The notes: generated from the sequence alone by a model not told the origin. Shown: positions 23,361 through 33,247, numbered from the stretch's first letter. The stretch is 64,000 nucleotides of DNA from Streptomyces sp. M41(2017) (GCF_002078175.1 NZ_MWFK01000002.1:1302001-1366000), one strand, 5' to 3'. A program made the numbers and translations.

Positions 23361-26309
23361 GTGCAGAGGATTCCCGCGGTCGACGCCGCCGAGATCTCCG
23401 AACTGGCCCGCTGCTGCGCCGTGTTCGTACCCGCCGATCCGCCGCGCTCGGGCAGCGTCGCGTTCTGGCGCCCGGACGGCGAGTCGCCCCCGTTGGTTGC
23501 TTCCGGCTCGGTCGGCGACCTGACGGTCGCCCTGCCCGTGGGGGACGGCGTCGAGGCCGTCTCGGTGCCCGCGGTGCTGCTGCCGGTGCGGGCCGCCCTG
23601 CCGGTCCTCACGCGCGCGCGTGCCGCGACGCAGGCGCACGGGTCGATTTCGTTCTGGGGCGCTGCCGGTGTGCTCGCCCTCCAGTTCGTTGCCCGCGGGC
23701 TCCTGCTGCCGGGAGTGACGGCCGACGACCACGACGCCTGGCGCGCCGGCCCGCTGAGCGCACGGGACCTGGAGCGCGTCCGTGAACTGGCCGCGGCGAT
23801 GCCCCCGGAGGCACACGCCGTGCCGACGCGGGGCCCTTCCAGGGCGGCGGACGAGGACCCGGAGGCCATGGACGCTCCTGGTCCGGGGGACGGCCTCATG
23901 GCACCCTCGCGACTGGCCGATCCCGAAGGGCTCGTTCGAGCATTCCTGGACGCCGTCGCCGATGCCCTGCCGCGCTCCCCCGCGGCGGCGCTGGCAGCGG
24001 GCGGCCCGGCGTTCGCGGCGCCTGAACCCCGGCCGGTGCCGCAGCATCGCGCCTGGACCGCGGAGGTCGCGGAGACGCACGAGGCCGACGTGCGGATCTC
24101 ACTGCGCGTCGAGGCGCAGACCCTCGTGTCGACCGGGCCGGAAGATCTTCCGCCGGCCTTCCGGGCCGTGGTCCAACTGCACAGCGCCCACGACCCCGCT
24201 CTCGTGGTGGACGCCGAAAGCGTGTGGGCCGGTTCCTCACCGTTCGGCCCACGTGCGCGGATGACCGCCCTGCTCGCCCTCCGCCGTGCAGCGAAGAGCT
24301 GGCCTGCGCTGACACCACTGCTGTCGGCCGCGGTTCCGGACGCGGTCGAACTCGTCGACGAGGAGGTCGGCGAACTCCTCGGAGCGGGCGGCCGGCTTCT
24401 GGCGCTCGCCGGTGTCGATGTGCACTGGCCCAAGGAGCTGGTGCGGAAGGTGACCGCCCGCGCGGTCGTCGGCCCTCACGCTCTCGGGGACGGCCCGCAC
24501 GAGGGGCCGGCCGGCGACGAGGGATCACGCGACAGGACGGTCTCGGACGTGCCGTCCTTCCTGTCGGCGGACGCGTTGCTCTCGTTCGACTGGCGGTTCG
24601 CGCTCGGCGACCAGCAGCTCACACGACAGGAACTGGACCGGCTGGCCGAGGCGAAGCGGCCCATGGTGCGGCTGCGCGACCAGTGGGTTCTCGTCGACCC
24701 CGAGGAGGTCCGCCGGGCGCGGGAACGCCGGGACCGCAAGGTCACGCCCGTCGAGGCGCTGAGCGCCGCTCTGACGGGCTCCGCCGAGGTGGACGGCCAC
24801 CGGGTCGCCGTGGAGCCCACGGGATGGTTGGCGACCCTGCGGGAGCGGCTGACCGACCCCGAGGCGCAGCGGCCGGTCGGGCAGCCCGCGGAACTGCGTG
24901 CCACGCTGCGCGACTACCAGTCGCGCGGCCTCAACTGGCTGGCCCGGATGACCTCTCTGGGACTGGGCGGCTGCCTGGCCGACGACATGGGTCTCGGCAA
25001 GACGATCACCCTGATCGCCCTGCACCTCCACCGGCAGGCGGACGCGTCGACCGCGGGCCCCACACTCGTGGTCTCTCCGGCCTCCCTGCTGGGCAACTGG
25101 CAGCGGGAGATCGAGCGCTTCGCCCCCGGCACCCCGGTACGCCGCTTCCACGGTGCCCGGCGGAGCCTGGAAGGCCTGTCCGACCGCGAGTTCGTCCTCA
25201 CGACGTACGGCACGATGCGGCTCGACGCGCCCCGGCTCGGTGAGGCGCCCTGGGGTCTGGTGGTGGCGGACGAGGCCCAGCACGTCAAGAACCCCTACTC
25301 GGCGACCGCGCGGGCGCTGCGCACCATCGGCGCACGCGCACGCGTGGCGCTCACCGGAACTCCCGTGGAGAACAACCTCTCCGAGCTGTGGGCGATCCTG
25401 GACTGGACGACACCAGGTCTGCTCGGCCGGCTCGGCACCTTCCGCAGTCGCTACGCGCAGGCTGTCGAGGGCGGTCAGGACCCCGGGGCCGCCGACCGGC
25501 TCGCCCGGCTGGTCCGGCCGTTCCTGCTGCGCCGTCGCAAGTCGGACCCGGGCATCGCACCCGAGCTGCCGCCGAAGACCGAGACCGACCGCGCCGTGTC
25601 CCTCACCCCGGAACAGGCCGGCCTGTACGAGGCCGTGGTCCGCGAGACCCTCGCGGAGATCGCCGCCGCCGACAGCATGGCCCGGCGCGGTCTGATCGTG
25701 AAGCTGCTCACCGGGCTCAAGCAGATCTGCAACCATCCCGCGCAGTTCCTCAAGGAGGAGCGGCCCAGGATTCCCGGCCGGTCGGGCAAGTTGGAGCTGC
25801 TGGACGAACTCCTCGACACCATCCTCTCGGAGAGGGCGAGCGTGCTGGTCTTCACCCAGTACGTGCGGATGGCACGCCTCATCGAGCGCCATCTGGCGGA
25901 GCGCGGGGTGACGACTCAGTTCCTCCACGGCGGAACGCCCGTCCCGCAACGCGAGGCGATGGTGGAACGCTTCCAGGAGGGCGGGATCCCGGTCTTCCTG
26001 CTGTCGTTGAAGGCCGCCGGCACCGGGCTCAACCTGACGCGCGCGGAGCACGTCGTGCACTACGACCGCTGGTGGAACCCCGCCGTCGAGGCACAGGCCA
26101 CGGACCGCGCGTACCGCATCGGCCAGAACCGGCCCGTGCAGGTGCACCGCATCATCGCCGAGGGGACCATCGAGGACCGCATCGCCGACATGCTGCGTCG
26201 CAAACAGCGGTTGGCGGACGCCGTCCTGAGCGCGGGTGAGGGGGCGCTCACCGAGCTGACCGACGCGGAACTGGCCGACCTGGTGGAGTTGCGAGGGGGC
26301 GCACGATGA
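23361..26309 (+). CDS. SNF2-family DEAD/DEAH-box helicase
   Basis: Cytosolic DNA translocase/helicase of about 982 residues. The N-terminal ~500 residues are the variable SNF2-associated region. The motor follows: motif I DDMGLGKT, motif II VVADEAQHVKNP, motif III LTGTPVENNLSELW, and the C-terminal lobe VLVFTQYVRMARLIERHL, DRWWNPAVEAQATDRAYRIGQNRPVQVHR. The GTG at 23361 begins the conserved N-terminus (VQRIPAVDAAEISELARCC) with GAGGGA about 12 bp upstream. Its stop overlaps the start of the SWIM zinc-finger gene (ATGA), a coupling known from other bacteria, where the two are thought to act together on DNA or nucleoprotein. Confidence 0.93.
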   Translation: MQRIPAVDAAEISELARCCAVFVPADPPRSGSVAFWRPDGESPPLVASGSVGDLTVALPVGDGVEAVSVPAVLLPVRAALPVLTRARAATQAHGSISFWGAAGVLALQFVARGLLLPGVTADDHDAWRAGPLSARDLERVRELAAAMPPEAHAVPTRGPSRAADEDPEAMDAPGPGDGLMAPSRLADPEGLVRAFLDAVADALPRSPAAALAAGGPAFAAPEPRPVPQHRAWTAEVAETHEADVRISLRVEAQTLVSTGPEDLPPAFRAVVQLHSAHDPALVVDAESVWAGSSPFGPRARMTALLALRRAAKSWPALTPLLSAAVPDAVELVDEEVGELLGAGGRLLALAGVDVHWPKELVRKVTARAVVGPHALGDGPHEGPAGDEGSRDRTVSDVPSFLSADALLSFDWRFALGDQQLTRQELDRLAEAKRPMVRLRDQWVLVDPEEVRRARERRDRKVTPVEALSAALTGSAEVDGHRVAVEPTGWLATLRERLTDPEAQRPVGQPAELRATLRDYQSRGLNWLARMTSLGLGGCLADDMGLGKTITLIALHLHRQADASTAGPTLVVSPASLLGNWQREIERFAPGTPVRRFHGARRSLEGLSDREFVLTTYGTMRLDAPRLGEAPWGLVVADEAQHVKNPYSATARALRTIGARARVALTGTPVENNLSELWAILDWTTPGLLGRLGTFRSRYAQAVEGGQDPGAADRLARLVRPFLLRRRKSDPGIAPELPPKTETDRAVSLTPEQAGLYEAVVRETLAEIAAADSMARRGLIVKLLTGLKQICNHPAQFLKEERPRIPGRSGKLELLDELLDTILSERASVLVFTQYVRMARLIERHLAERGVTTQFLHGGTPVPQREAMVERFQEGGIPVFLLSLKAAGTGLNLTRAEHVVHYDRWWNPAVEAQATDRAYRIGQNRPVQVHRIIAEGTIEDRIADMLRRKQRLADAVLSAGEGALTELTDAELADLVELRGGAR

Positions 26310-27568
26310 CGGATCGGGACGAGGAGCGTACGTTCGGAGCGCTGCCGCCCACGCGCGGGCGGAGCTTCGCGCAGACGTGGTGGGGCAAGGCCTGGCTGAG
26401 TGCCTTGGAGGACGCGGCATTGGACTCCGGGCAGGTGAAGACGGGCCGCAGGCTGGCACGCGCGGGAGCGGTGGGCACGGTCTCGGTACGGCCCGGACGC
26501 GTCACGGCGGTCGTCGAGGACCGCGACGGAACCGCTCACCGGGCGGACGTTCTGCTGCACGAACTTTCGCAGGAGCACTGGGATCTCTTCCTGGACATGG
26601 CCGCCGAGCGGTCCGGGCACGTCGCCGCGCTGCTCGACCGCGACGTGCCTCCCCACCTCGTCGAGGACGCGGCGGCCGCGGGGGTCGAACTCCTGCCGGG
26701 GCTGGGTGATCTGGACGCGGAATGCGAGTGCGGCGCCTGGGACCACTGCGGCCACACCGCCGCACTCTGCTACCAGGTGGCGTTGCTGCTCGATGAGGAC
26801 CCTTTCGTGCTGCTCCTGCTGCGGGGGCGGGGTGAGCGGGCGCTCCTGGAAGCCCTCCAGGGACGCGTGGCGCAGCCCTCGGACGATCCTGGCGACATGG
26901 ACGGAGGAGTGGACGCCCTGGAGGCCTATGCCACGGGTGACATCCTTCCGCCGCTTCCGGCCGACCCGGAGTGGCCCGAACAGCCCGGGACTCCGCCGTC
27001 CCTGGAGACCGAGGGCACACCTGCTGTCGGAGTCGATTCCGTCGCCCTGGAGTTCATCGCTCGCGCGGCGGCTCAGGAGGCGCACCGGCTGCTCGCCGAG
27101 GCGCTCGGCCGCGTACCCGTAGGGCGCAGCACCGCGCCGGAGACGTTGTCCCTCGTCCAGGATGCCGTTCGGCTGGCGGCGTGCGACCCGCCGGAGGGGG
27201 TCGCGGAGCGGCTGGCCGGTGGCTCGTGTCGGGAACGCGGGGAACTGGCTCTCGCGGTACGGGCCTGGCGGTACGGCGGTGTCTGCGCGCTCTCGGTCCT
27301 GGACGACGCGTGGGACGTCCGGGCGGAGTCCCTGTCACGCGCGCGTGCGGCTCTGCTCACCGCCTGGGACGAGGACGAGCGGCCCCGGCTGCGGGCGGAC
27401 CGCAATCGCTGGACCGCGGTCGGCAGGGGCACGCAACTTCGTCTCGGCCGCGACGGCAGATGGTGGCCCTACCGCAAGGAAGGCGGCCGTTGGGCTCCGG
27501 CGGGGCCGGCCACGCACGACCCGGCGACCGCGCTCGCGATCGCCGAGGAAGACCCGACGACTGGTTGA
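26306..27568 (+). CDS. SWIM zinc-finger protein
   Basis: Protein of 420 residues with a SWIM motif, CECGAWDHCGH (CxCx5CxH, about residues 142-152), predicted to bind zinc and then DNA or protein. The N-terminus (RSFAQTWWGKAWLSALE) is the conserved partner segment found in SWIM proteins encoded beside SNF2 helicases. The C-terminal half is helical with WRYGGVCALSVLDDAWD and ends with a WTAVGRGTQLRLGRDGRWWPYRK-type segment. The start overlaps the SNF2 stop by 4 bp, so the pair is translationally coupled and probably forms a complex. Confidence 0.9.
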   Translation: MTDRDEERTFGALPPTRGRSFAQTWWGKAWLSALEDAALDSGQVKTGRRLARAGAVGTVSVRPGRVTAVVEDRDGTAHRADVLLHELSQEHWDLFLDMAAERSGHVAALLDRDVPPHLVEDAAAAGVELLPGLGDLDAECECGAWDHCGHTAALCYQVALLLDEDPFVLLLLRGRGERALLEALQGRVAQPSDDPGDMDGGVDALEAYATGDILPPLPADPEWPEQPGTPPSLETEGTPAVGVDSVALEFIARAAAQEAHRLLAEALGRVPVGRSTAPETLSLVQDAVRLAACDPPEGVAERLAGGSCRERGELALAVRAWRYGGVCALSVLDDAWDVRAESLSRARAALLTAWDEDERPRLRADRNRWTAVGRGTQLRLGRDGRWWPYRKEGGRWAPAGPATHDPATALAIAEEDPTTG

Positions 27569-27656
27569 CGCCCGACGTTCACCTCGCTGTCGGACTTCGT
27601 TAGACGCCGGGGCCAACTCTGGCCGCTGTCAACGAACCCGTTTCCCAGGAGGCTCC

Positions 27657-29000
27657 ATGTCCCCGCGCGCCGCCGGCAGACGCCCCATCCACCGCTCCGT
27701 CGCCGTCGGCGTGCCGCTCGCTCTGCTGGCGGCCTTCACGGTGGCCGGCACGGCGAACGCGACGTCAGGGCCGGCGCAGCCGAGGGTGACGCACACCGCG
27801 ACCCTCGGCGACCTCCCTCTGGGGACGTTCAGCAACGGCCTGCTGCCCGGGACGGTGGACAACGACCGGGGCGTCGACCTCGGCGGCATCGGCAGTGACA
27901 TCTACCCGACCGGCCGCAAGGGCGAGTTCTGGACGGTCACCGACCGCGGGCCCAACGGCCAGATCAAGGTGGACGGCGCCAAGCGCCGGACGTTCCCGGT
28001 GCCGGGCTTCGACCCGGCGATCGTCAGGATCCGGGTGAGCGGCGGGGCGGTGAAGGTGATCGACGCGATCCCGATCACCACGTCGTCCGGCAAGCCGGTC
28101 ACCGGGCTCTCCAACCAGGCGGGACGCGACGAGGCGCCGTACTCCTTCGACGCGCGGACGCCGCTGCCGTACAACCCGAACGGCGTGGACACCGAGGGCA
28201 TCGTGCGGGCTGCGGACGGGGCGTTCTGGCTCGTCGACGAGTACGGTCCGTCGCTGCTCCACGTCTCTGCGCGCGGGAAGGTTCTCACGCGCTACGTCCC
28301 CAGGGGACTGCACCTGACCGGCACGGACTACCCCGTCGTGGAGGCGCTGCCCGCGATTCTGCTGCACCGGAAGATCAACCGCGGTCTCGAAGGGCTCACG
28401 CAGCTTCCGGGCGGCGATCTGGTGATGGCCCTGCAGAGCCCGCTCTCCCTGCCGGACGGCGACGCGGGCGACACGTCCCGCACGACCCGTCTGCTGCGCT
28501 TCTCGCCCGGGAAGCGCTCCGTGACGGCCGAGTACGCGTACCGTTTCGACCCGGTGAACGTGGTGGACCCGAGCGAGGACGACACGTCCGAGCTGAAGAT
28601 CTCCTCCGTGGTGGCGGTCGGCCCCGACCACCTGCTCGTCGAGGAGCGCACCGACAAGTCCGCTCGTCTGCACGAGGTACGGCTGACACGTCGCGCGGAC
28701 ATCCTGGGCGGCCCGTACGACCGTGACACCACGTCTCCGTCGCTGGAGCAGCTCGACGATCCGGCCACCGCGGGTGTTCCGGTGCTGGGCAAGCGTCTGG
28801 TCGTCGACCTGGGGACGGTCGCGGGGGTTCCCGGCAAGATCGAGGGCGTCGCGCGCGTGGACCGCGACACGCTCGCCCTCATCAACGACAACGACTTCGG
28901 CATGACGGACGGGTCGGGCGCGTTCGACGGGCAGGGCCGGCTCGTGGACAGCGGTATCGAGACGACGGTCACCTACGTGCGGCTGCCCCGCCGCATCTGA
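27657..29000 (+). CDS. Secreted phytase-like esterase (PF13449 type)
   Basis: Exported protein of about 447 residues. The N-terminal signal peptide (RRPIHRSVAVGVPLALLAAFTVAGTANA) has an Ala-x-Ala cleavage site. The rest matches the esterase-like activity of phytase family, a beta-propeller: FWTVTDRGPNG, NPNGVDTEGIVRAADGAFWLVDEYGPSLLHVS, NRGLEGLTQLPGGDLVMALQSPL, INDNDFG. Members act on phosphate or other esters outside the cell; the substrate is not determined. AGGAGG lies 4 bp before the ATG. The frame is open far upstream, but that part is the SWIM gene in another frame. Confidence 0.88.
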   Translation: MSPRAAGRRPIHRSVAVGVPLALLAAFTVAGTANATSGPAQPRVTHTATLGDLPLGTFSNGLLPGTVDNDRGVDLGGIGSDIYPTGRKGEFWTVTDRGPNGQIKVDGAKRRTFPVPGFDPAIVRIRVSGGAVKVIDAIPITTSSGKPVTGLSNQAGRDEAPYSFDARTPLPYNPNGVDTEGIVRAADGAFWLVDEYGPSLLHVSARGKVLTRYVPRGLHLTGTDYPVVEALPAILLHRKINRGLEGLTQLPGGDLVMALQSPLSLPDGDAGDTSRTTRLLRFSPGKRSVTAEYAYRFDPVNVVDPSEDDTSELKISSVVAVGPDHLLVEERTDKSARLHEVRLTRRADILGGPYDRDTTSPSLEQLDDPATAGVPVLGKRLVVDLGTVAGVPGKIEGVARVDRDTLALINDNDFGMTDGSGAFDGQGRLVDSGIETTVTYVRLPRRI

Positions 29001-29019
29001 TCGCGGGTCGTTCGATCTC

Positions 29020-29078
29020 GGTACGCGCGTGTGGACGATGGACAGCGACCACGCGCGCGTGCCGTTCGCCCGAACGGC
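29020..29078. terminator. Two overlapping hairpins between convergent genes
   Basis: First hairpin: GGTACGCGCGTGTGG (29020-29034) with CCACGCGCGCGTGCC (29049-29063), 15 positions including two G-T pairs, 14-nt loop. Second: GCCGTTCG, two bases, CGAACGGC (29061-29078), perfect 8-bp arms. Both lie between convergent stops and fit a bidirectional terminator. Confidence 0.65.
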
Positions 29079-29091
29079 GCTGTGAAGGGCT

Positions 29092-30063
29092 TCACTTGAG
29101 CCGGGCGGTGAGTCTGCCGGGCCCCTTGCCGACGTTCGCGGCCAGGCTGCAGGCCACGTTGTCGATACCGATCTTGTAGCTGCCGGTGTCGGGGTACTGC
29201 ACGAGTGTGTTGCGCACCGTACCCGCCGCCTGAGCCGCCGCCTTGCGCTCCAGCGGCGCCTTGCACAGGGCCGACGCGGCCTTCTTGAGCGTGGCGTCCG
29301 TCGTATAGGTGCCGTTGAGTTCGGCGATCTTCACCACTTCGGCGTCGTGCGGCTCGGTGCACGAGCGTTTTGCCGCCTGGCCGGGAAGAGCGGCGTTGGT
29401 GTCGAAACAGTCGCCCTTCCGCAGCATGTAGTAGGGCACTTCGTCGGCCGCGAGGGTCGGAACGAGTGACTCCAGGCCACTGGGGACGAGGTCCGTGGGC
29501 AGATCGGTGGGAAGCGACGGCGCGACGCTGGGCAGCGCCGTGGGCAGGTTCGTGGGGAGCGAGGGGAGCCCGGACGGGAGACTCGGGGACGGACTCGGCG
29601 AACTCGCCGTGCTCTCGGTGGGCGCCTTCTTGTCGTCCCCACCACCATCGCCGGCAGTCACGGCGACAGCGACGACGACCCCGACGACGACGATCACCGC
29701 GATGACGATGAGCACCGTGTTGCGGCGCCGCCCTCCCCGGTGGCCTCCGGGGCCGCCGGGCGGTCCTGGCGGTGGTGGCGGCCAGCTCCCGCCTCCTTGC
29801 CCGGGCGGCCAATCCCCCTGGGACGGTGGTCCGAAGCCTCCCGAAGGAGGTCCGCCGGCGCTGCCGGGGGCAGATCCGTGACCGCCGGAAGGCGGTCCGT
29901 ATCCGCCTGAGGACGGCGGTCCGTATCCGCCCGAGGAGGGTGGCCCATAGCCTCCGGACACCGGGGGCCCGTAGCCCCCTGGCGGCGCGCCCGGCCCATC
30001 ACTCCCGTGAGGAGCAGCGCCGGGCGACCGTGGGGGCTGAGGGGGTAAGGGCGGCATGGCCAT
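29092..30063 (-). CDS. Single-pass membrane protein with Pro/Gly-rich repeats and septum-formation-like domain
   Basis: Protein of 323 residues. Residues 1-105 are cytosolic and extremely Pro/Gly-rich, with repeated GGYGPPSS/V units. One membrane helix follows (NTVLIVIAVIVVVGVVVAVAVTA, about 113-135). Next is a Ser/Pro/Leu-rich extracellular linker (LPSGLPSLPTNLPTALPS...), then a globular C-terminal domain with LRKGDCFD, KRSCTEPHDAEV, ASALCKAPLE and DNVACSL, the cysteine pattern of the septum-formation/DUF4190-associated domain of actinobacteria. It is probably a cell-envelope protein; a role in division is only suggested by the family name. A second in-frame ATG at 30057 is possible; neither start has a strong ribosome site. 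Confidence 0.82.
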   Translation of the reverse strand: MAMPPLPPQPPRSPGAAPHGSDGPGAPPGGYGPPVSGGYGPPSSGGYGPPSSGGYGPPSGGHGSAPGSAGGPPSGGFGPPSQGDWPPGQGGGSWPPPPPGPPGGPGGHRGGRRRNTVLIVIAVIVVVGVVVAVAVTAGDGGGDDKKAPTESTASSPSPSPSLPSGLPSLPTNLPTALPSVAPSLPTDLPTDLVPSGLESLVPTLAADEVPYYMLRKGDCFDTNAALPGQAAKRSCTEPHDAEVVKIAELNGTYTTDATLKKAASALCKAPLERKAAAQAAGTVRNTLVQYPDTGSYKIGIDNVACSLAANVGKGPGRLTARLK

Positions 30064-30234
30064 ACCGTCAAGAGTCGCCGCGAACCGGTCACCGCGCGAC
30101 CCCTGCGCGGAAGTTGATACGGACTCATGCCATGGACCGCATCATTCCGGCGCATTCGAGGCCCGCGGCCGGCTCGCCTCCGCCGTCCCGGCACGGGTCC
30201 ACCGGACGTGGACCCGTGCCCCTCGGAACTCCGA

Positions 30235-31401
30235 TCAGACACGCGCGCCCAGGAGATGGTCCATCGCGAGCTGGTCCAGCTGCTCGAACGCCATGCCACG
30301 CGCGGCCGCCGCCTCGACGTCGAAGTCCTCGAACGCCCCGCGGTCGGCGAGCAGCGCCTGGAGGCCGTCCGCCGCGGTGGGCTGCGCCAGTTCGTCCAGG
30401 CGCGAGGCACGCAGGGCCGCCCGGACCTCGGGGTCGGCACGGAAGGCAGCCGAACGCTCCCGCAGGATCAGGTAGTTGCGCATGCAGCCGGCCGCCGAAG
30501 CCCAGACCCCTTCGAGGTCCTCGGTCCGCGGGGGCTTGAAGTCGAAGTGCTTCGGACCGGCGTAACCGGCGCTCTCCAGCAGGTCGACCAGCCAGAAGGC
30601 GGATCGCAGGTCACCCGCTCCGAACCGCAGGTCCTGGTCGTACTTGATGCCCGTCTGACCGTTCAGGTCGATGTGGAAGAGCTTGCCCGCCCACAGGGCC
30701 TGGGCGATGCCGTGCGGGAAGTTCAGTCCGGCCATCTGCTCGTGCCCGACCTCCGGGTTCACGCCGTACAGCTCGGGTCGCTCCAGGCGCTCGATGAACG
30801 CCAGGGCGTGTCCGACGGTGGGCAGCAGGATGTCGCCGCGCGGCTCGTTCGGCTTGGGTTCGATCGCGAACTTGATGTCGTAGCCCTGGGAGGTCACGTA
30901 CTCGCCGAGGAGGTCGAAGGCCTCCTTCATGCGGTCGAGCGCCACACGTACGTCCTTGGCGGCGCCGGACTCCGCGCCCTCCCGGCCACCCCAGGCGACG
31001 TACGTCTCGGCGCCGAGTTCGACCGCCAGGTCGACGTTGCGGATGGTCTTGCGCAGGGCGTAGCGCCGCACGTCGCGGTCGTTCGCGGTGAACGCGCCGT
31101 CCTTGAAGACGGGGTGGGTGAACAGGTTGGTCGTGGCCATCGGGACCTTGAGGCCGGTGGCGTCCAGGGTCTGCCTGAAGCGCTTGATGTGCGACTCGCG
31201 CTCGCTGTCCGAGGATCCGAAGGGGATCAGGTCGTCGTCGTGGAAGGTCACTCCGTAGGCGCCGAGCTCGGCCAGGCGCTGCACCGACTCGACCGGGTCG
31301 AGGGCGCGCCGGGTGGCGTCGCCGAACGGGTCCCTTCCCTGCCAGCCGACGGTCCACAGGCCGAAGGTGAACCTGTCGTCGGGGGTGGGCTGGTAGTTCA
31401 T
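30235..31401 (-). CDS. xylA: Xylose isomerase
   Basis: Cytosolic TIM-barrel enzyme of 388 residues converting D-xylose to D-xylulose (also glucose to fructose). Catalytic His in GVTFHDDDL, metal ligands in IEPKPNEPRGD, NPEVGHEQMAGLNF and HIDLNGQTGIKYDQDLRFGAGD, and the final acid in HFDFKPPRTED. The length and sequence are those of classical Streptomyces glucose isomerases. It is divergent from xylB across a 197-bp gap, with the ROK regulator beyond xylB. Expression is therefore expected to respond to xylose through that regulator. Confidence 0.97.
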   Translation of the reverse strand: MNYQPTPDDRFTFGLWTVGWQGRDPFGDATRRALDPVESVQRLAELGAYGVTFHDDDLIPFGSSDSERESHIKRFRQTLDATGLKVPMATTNLFTHPVFKDGAFTANDRDVRRYALRKTIRNVDLAVELGAETYVAWGGREGAESGAAKDVRVALDRMKEAFDLLGEYVTSQGYDIKFAIEPKPNEPRGDILLPTVGHALAFIERLERPELYGVNPEVGHEQMAGLNFPHGIAQALWAGKLFHIDLNGQTGIKYDQDLRFGAGDLRSAFWLVDLLESAGYAGPKHFDFKPPRTEDLEGVWASAAGCMRNYLILRERSAAFRADPEVRAALRASRLDELAQPTAADGLQALLADRGAFEDFDVEAAAARGMAFEQLDQLAMDHLLGARV

Positions 31402-31455
31402 GTCTCGGCTCCTTGTTGGCTCCGACTATTTCGTCATGGCGGTTTACAAATTAGT

Positions 31456-31467
31456 ATGCGAACGCAT
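31456..31467. promoter_or_regulatory. Candidate operator in the xylA-xylB divergent gap
   Basis: ATGCG-AA-CGCAT, a perfect 5-bp inverted repeat with a 2-bp spacer. It directly follows an unusually AT-rich patch (TTTACAAATTAGTATG, 31443-31458) that is the likely promoter core of the 197-bp gap. It is a plausible binding site for the ROK regulator encoded downstream. Confidence 0.45.
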
Positions 31468-31598
31468 CTCTGGGAAGAGACGACGTACGAAACCCTGGTC
31501 GTGGCGGGCCGGGACACCGTGCGAAACCGGGCCGCGCCGGCCCGGACAGCCCCGCAACCAGGACAGATCCCGCAGAGCAGCGGAAGAGGGAGAGCCCG

Positions 31599-33050
31599 AT
31601 GTCAGCAGCCGAGGGTCCGCTCGTCGTCGGGGTGGACACGTCCACCCAGTCCACCAAGGCCCTGGTCGTGGACGCGTCGACCGGACAGGTGGTGGCGAGC
31701 GGACAGGCGCCGCACACCGTCTCCACCGGGGCGGGACGCGAGAGCGACCCCCGCCAGTGGTGGGACGCTCTGCGTGCGGCTCTGCACCAGTGCGGCACCG
31801 CCGCGCACGAGGCCGCCGCGGTGTCGATCGGTGGCCAGCAGCACGGCCTCGTGACCCTCGACGCCCACGGCGAACCGGTACGCCCCGCACTTCTCTGGAA
31901 CGACGTGCGCTCCGCGCCGCAGGCACGTCGGCTGGTCGAGGAGCTCGGCGGCCCGAAGTCCTGGGCCGAGCGGACGGGCAGTGTGCCCGCCGCGTCCTTC
32001 ACCGCCACCAAGTGGGCCTGGCTCGCCGAGCACGAACCGGAGGCCGTACGGGCGACGACGGCCGTCCGTCTGCCGCACGACTACCTCACCGAACGCCTCA
32101 CGGGTGAAGGCACCACCGATCGCGGTGACGCGTCGGGCACGGGCTGGTGGTCCTCGGGCAGCGAGGCGTACGACGAGGAGGTCCTCGCCCACATCGGACT
32201 CGACCCGGCTCTGCTCCCCCGCGTCGTCCGGCCCGGCGAGGTCGCCGGCACGGTGCACGCCGGAGGTGATCTCCCGTTCTCCAAGGGGACCCTCGTGGCC
32301 GCCGGGACGGGGGACAACGCGGCAGCGGCCCTCGGTCTGGGTCTGCGCCCCGGGGCGCCGGTGGTGAGCCTCGGCACCTCGGGCACGGTGTACGCCGTCT
32401 CGACCCGCCGGCCCTCCGATCCGACGGGCACGGTGGCGGGGTTCGCGGACGCCCGCGGCGACTGGCTTCCGTTGGCCTGCACGCTCAACTGCACCCTGGC
32501 CGTCGACCGGGTCGCCGCTCTGCTCGGCCTCGACCGCGAGGCGGTCGAACCGGGCGGCGCGGTCACGCTGCTGCCCTATCTGGACGGCGAGCGCACACCC
32601 AACCTGCCGAACGCGTCGGGCCTGCTGCACGGCCTCCGGCACGACACGACGGGCGGCCAACTGCTCCAGGCCGCGTACGACGGAGCGGTGCACTCCCTGC
32701 TGGACGCCCTGGACCTGGTCCTGGACGCCGACGCCGACCGTTCGGCGCCCTTGCTCCTGATCGGCGGCGGAGCACGGGGGACGGCCTGGCAGCAGACCGT
32801 ACGGCGGCTGTCCGGCCGCCCGGTGCAGGTCCCCGAGGCGAGGGAACTGGTCGCGCTGGGAGCCGCCGCGCAGGCGGCCGGCCTGCTGACGGGCGAGGAC
32901 CCGGCGGCGGTCGCGCGGCGCTGGGGCACCGACCGGGGCCCCGTCCTCGACGCCATGGAGCGGGACGAGGACACGCTCGCGAGGATCACCGGGGTACTCT
33001 CCGACGCGGCCCCTCTGTTCGAACGGCGGCCGCACGGAAACGGTAATTGA
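31599..33050 (+). CDS. xylB: Xylulokinase
   Basis: FGGY-family sugar kinase of 483 residues that phosphorylates D-xylulose to xylulose 5-phosphate for the pentose phosphate pathway. N-terminal phosphate-binding segment VGVDTSTQSTKALVVD, substrate region SIGGQQHGLVTLD, ATP-binding AGTGDNAAAALGLG and VSLGTSGTVYAVS, and the C-terminal LLIGGGARGTAWQQTVRRLSGRPVQVP. GAGGGAG lies before the ATG. It is divergent from xylA and precedes the ROK regulator by about 200 bp. Confidence 0.95.
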   Translation: MSAAEGPLVVGVDTSTQSTKALVVDASTGQVVASGQAPHTVSTGAGRESDPRQWWDALRAALHQCGTAAHEAAAVSIGGQQHGLVTLDAHGEPVRPALLWNDVRSAPQARRLVEELGGPKSWAERTGSVPAASFTATKWAWLAEHEPEAVRATTAVRLPHDYLTERLTGEGTTDRGDASGTGWWSSGSEAYDEEVLAHIGLDPALLPRVVRPGEVAGTVHAGGDLPFSKGTLVAAGTGDNAAAALGLGLRPGAPVVSLGTSGTVYAVSTRRPSDPTGTVAGFADARGDWLPLACTLNCTLAVDRVAALLGLDREAVEPGGAVTLLPYLDGERTPNLPNASGLLHGLRHDTTGGQLLQAAYDGAVHSLLDALDLVLDADADRSAPLLLIGGGARGTAWQQTVRRLSGRPVQVPEARELVALGAAAQAAGLLTGEDPAAVARRWGTDRGPVLDAMERDEDTLARITGVLSDAAPLFERRPHGNGN

Positions 33051-33247
33051 CCGGAACCGACGCGAGCCGCCCGCACGGGAACCCGCTCTCACGTGCGCGT
33101 CTCCCGGAGAGCGCATACATGGGCGGGCGCCGGGGGGAACCCGCGGACCGCTACGCCGCCCGGTGACAGGTACGGCGAGAAAGCGCTCCAGTGGGGCGGG
33201 CACCGACAGGGGCCGGCGGGACCGGCCGGACGAGGATTGACGGAGGC

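Noticed and set aside
29900..30060. Repeat array in DNA near 29.9-30.0 kb
   Set aside because: It is the coding sequence of GGYGPP units in the membrane protein, not an independent repeat element.
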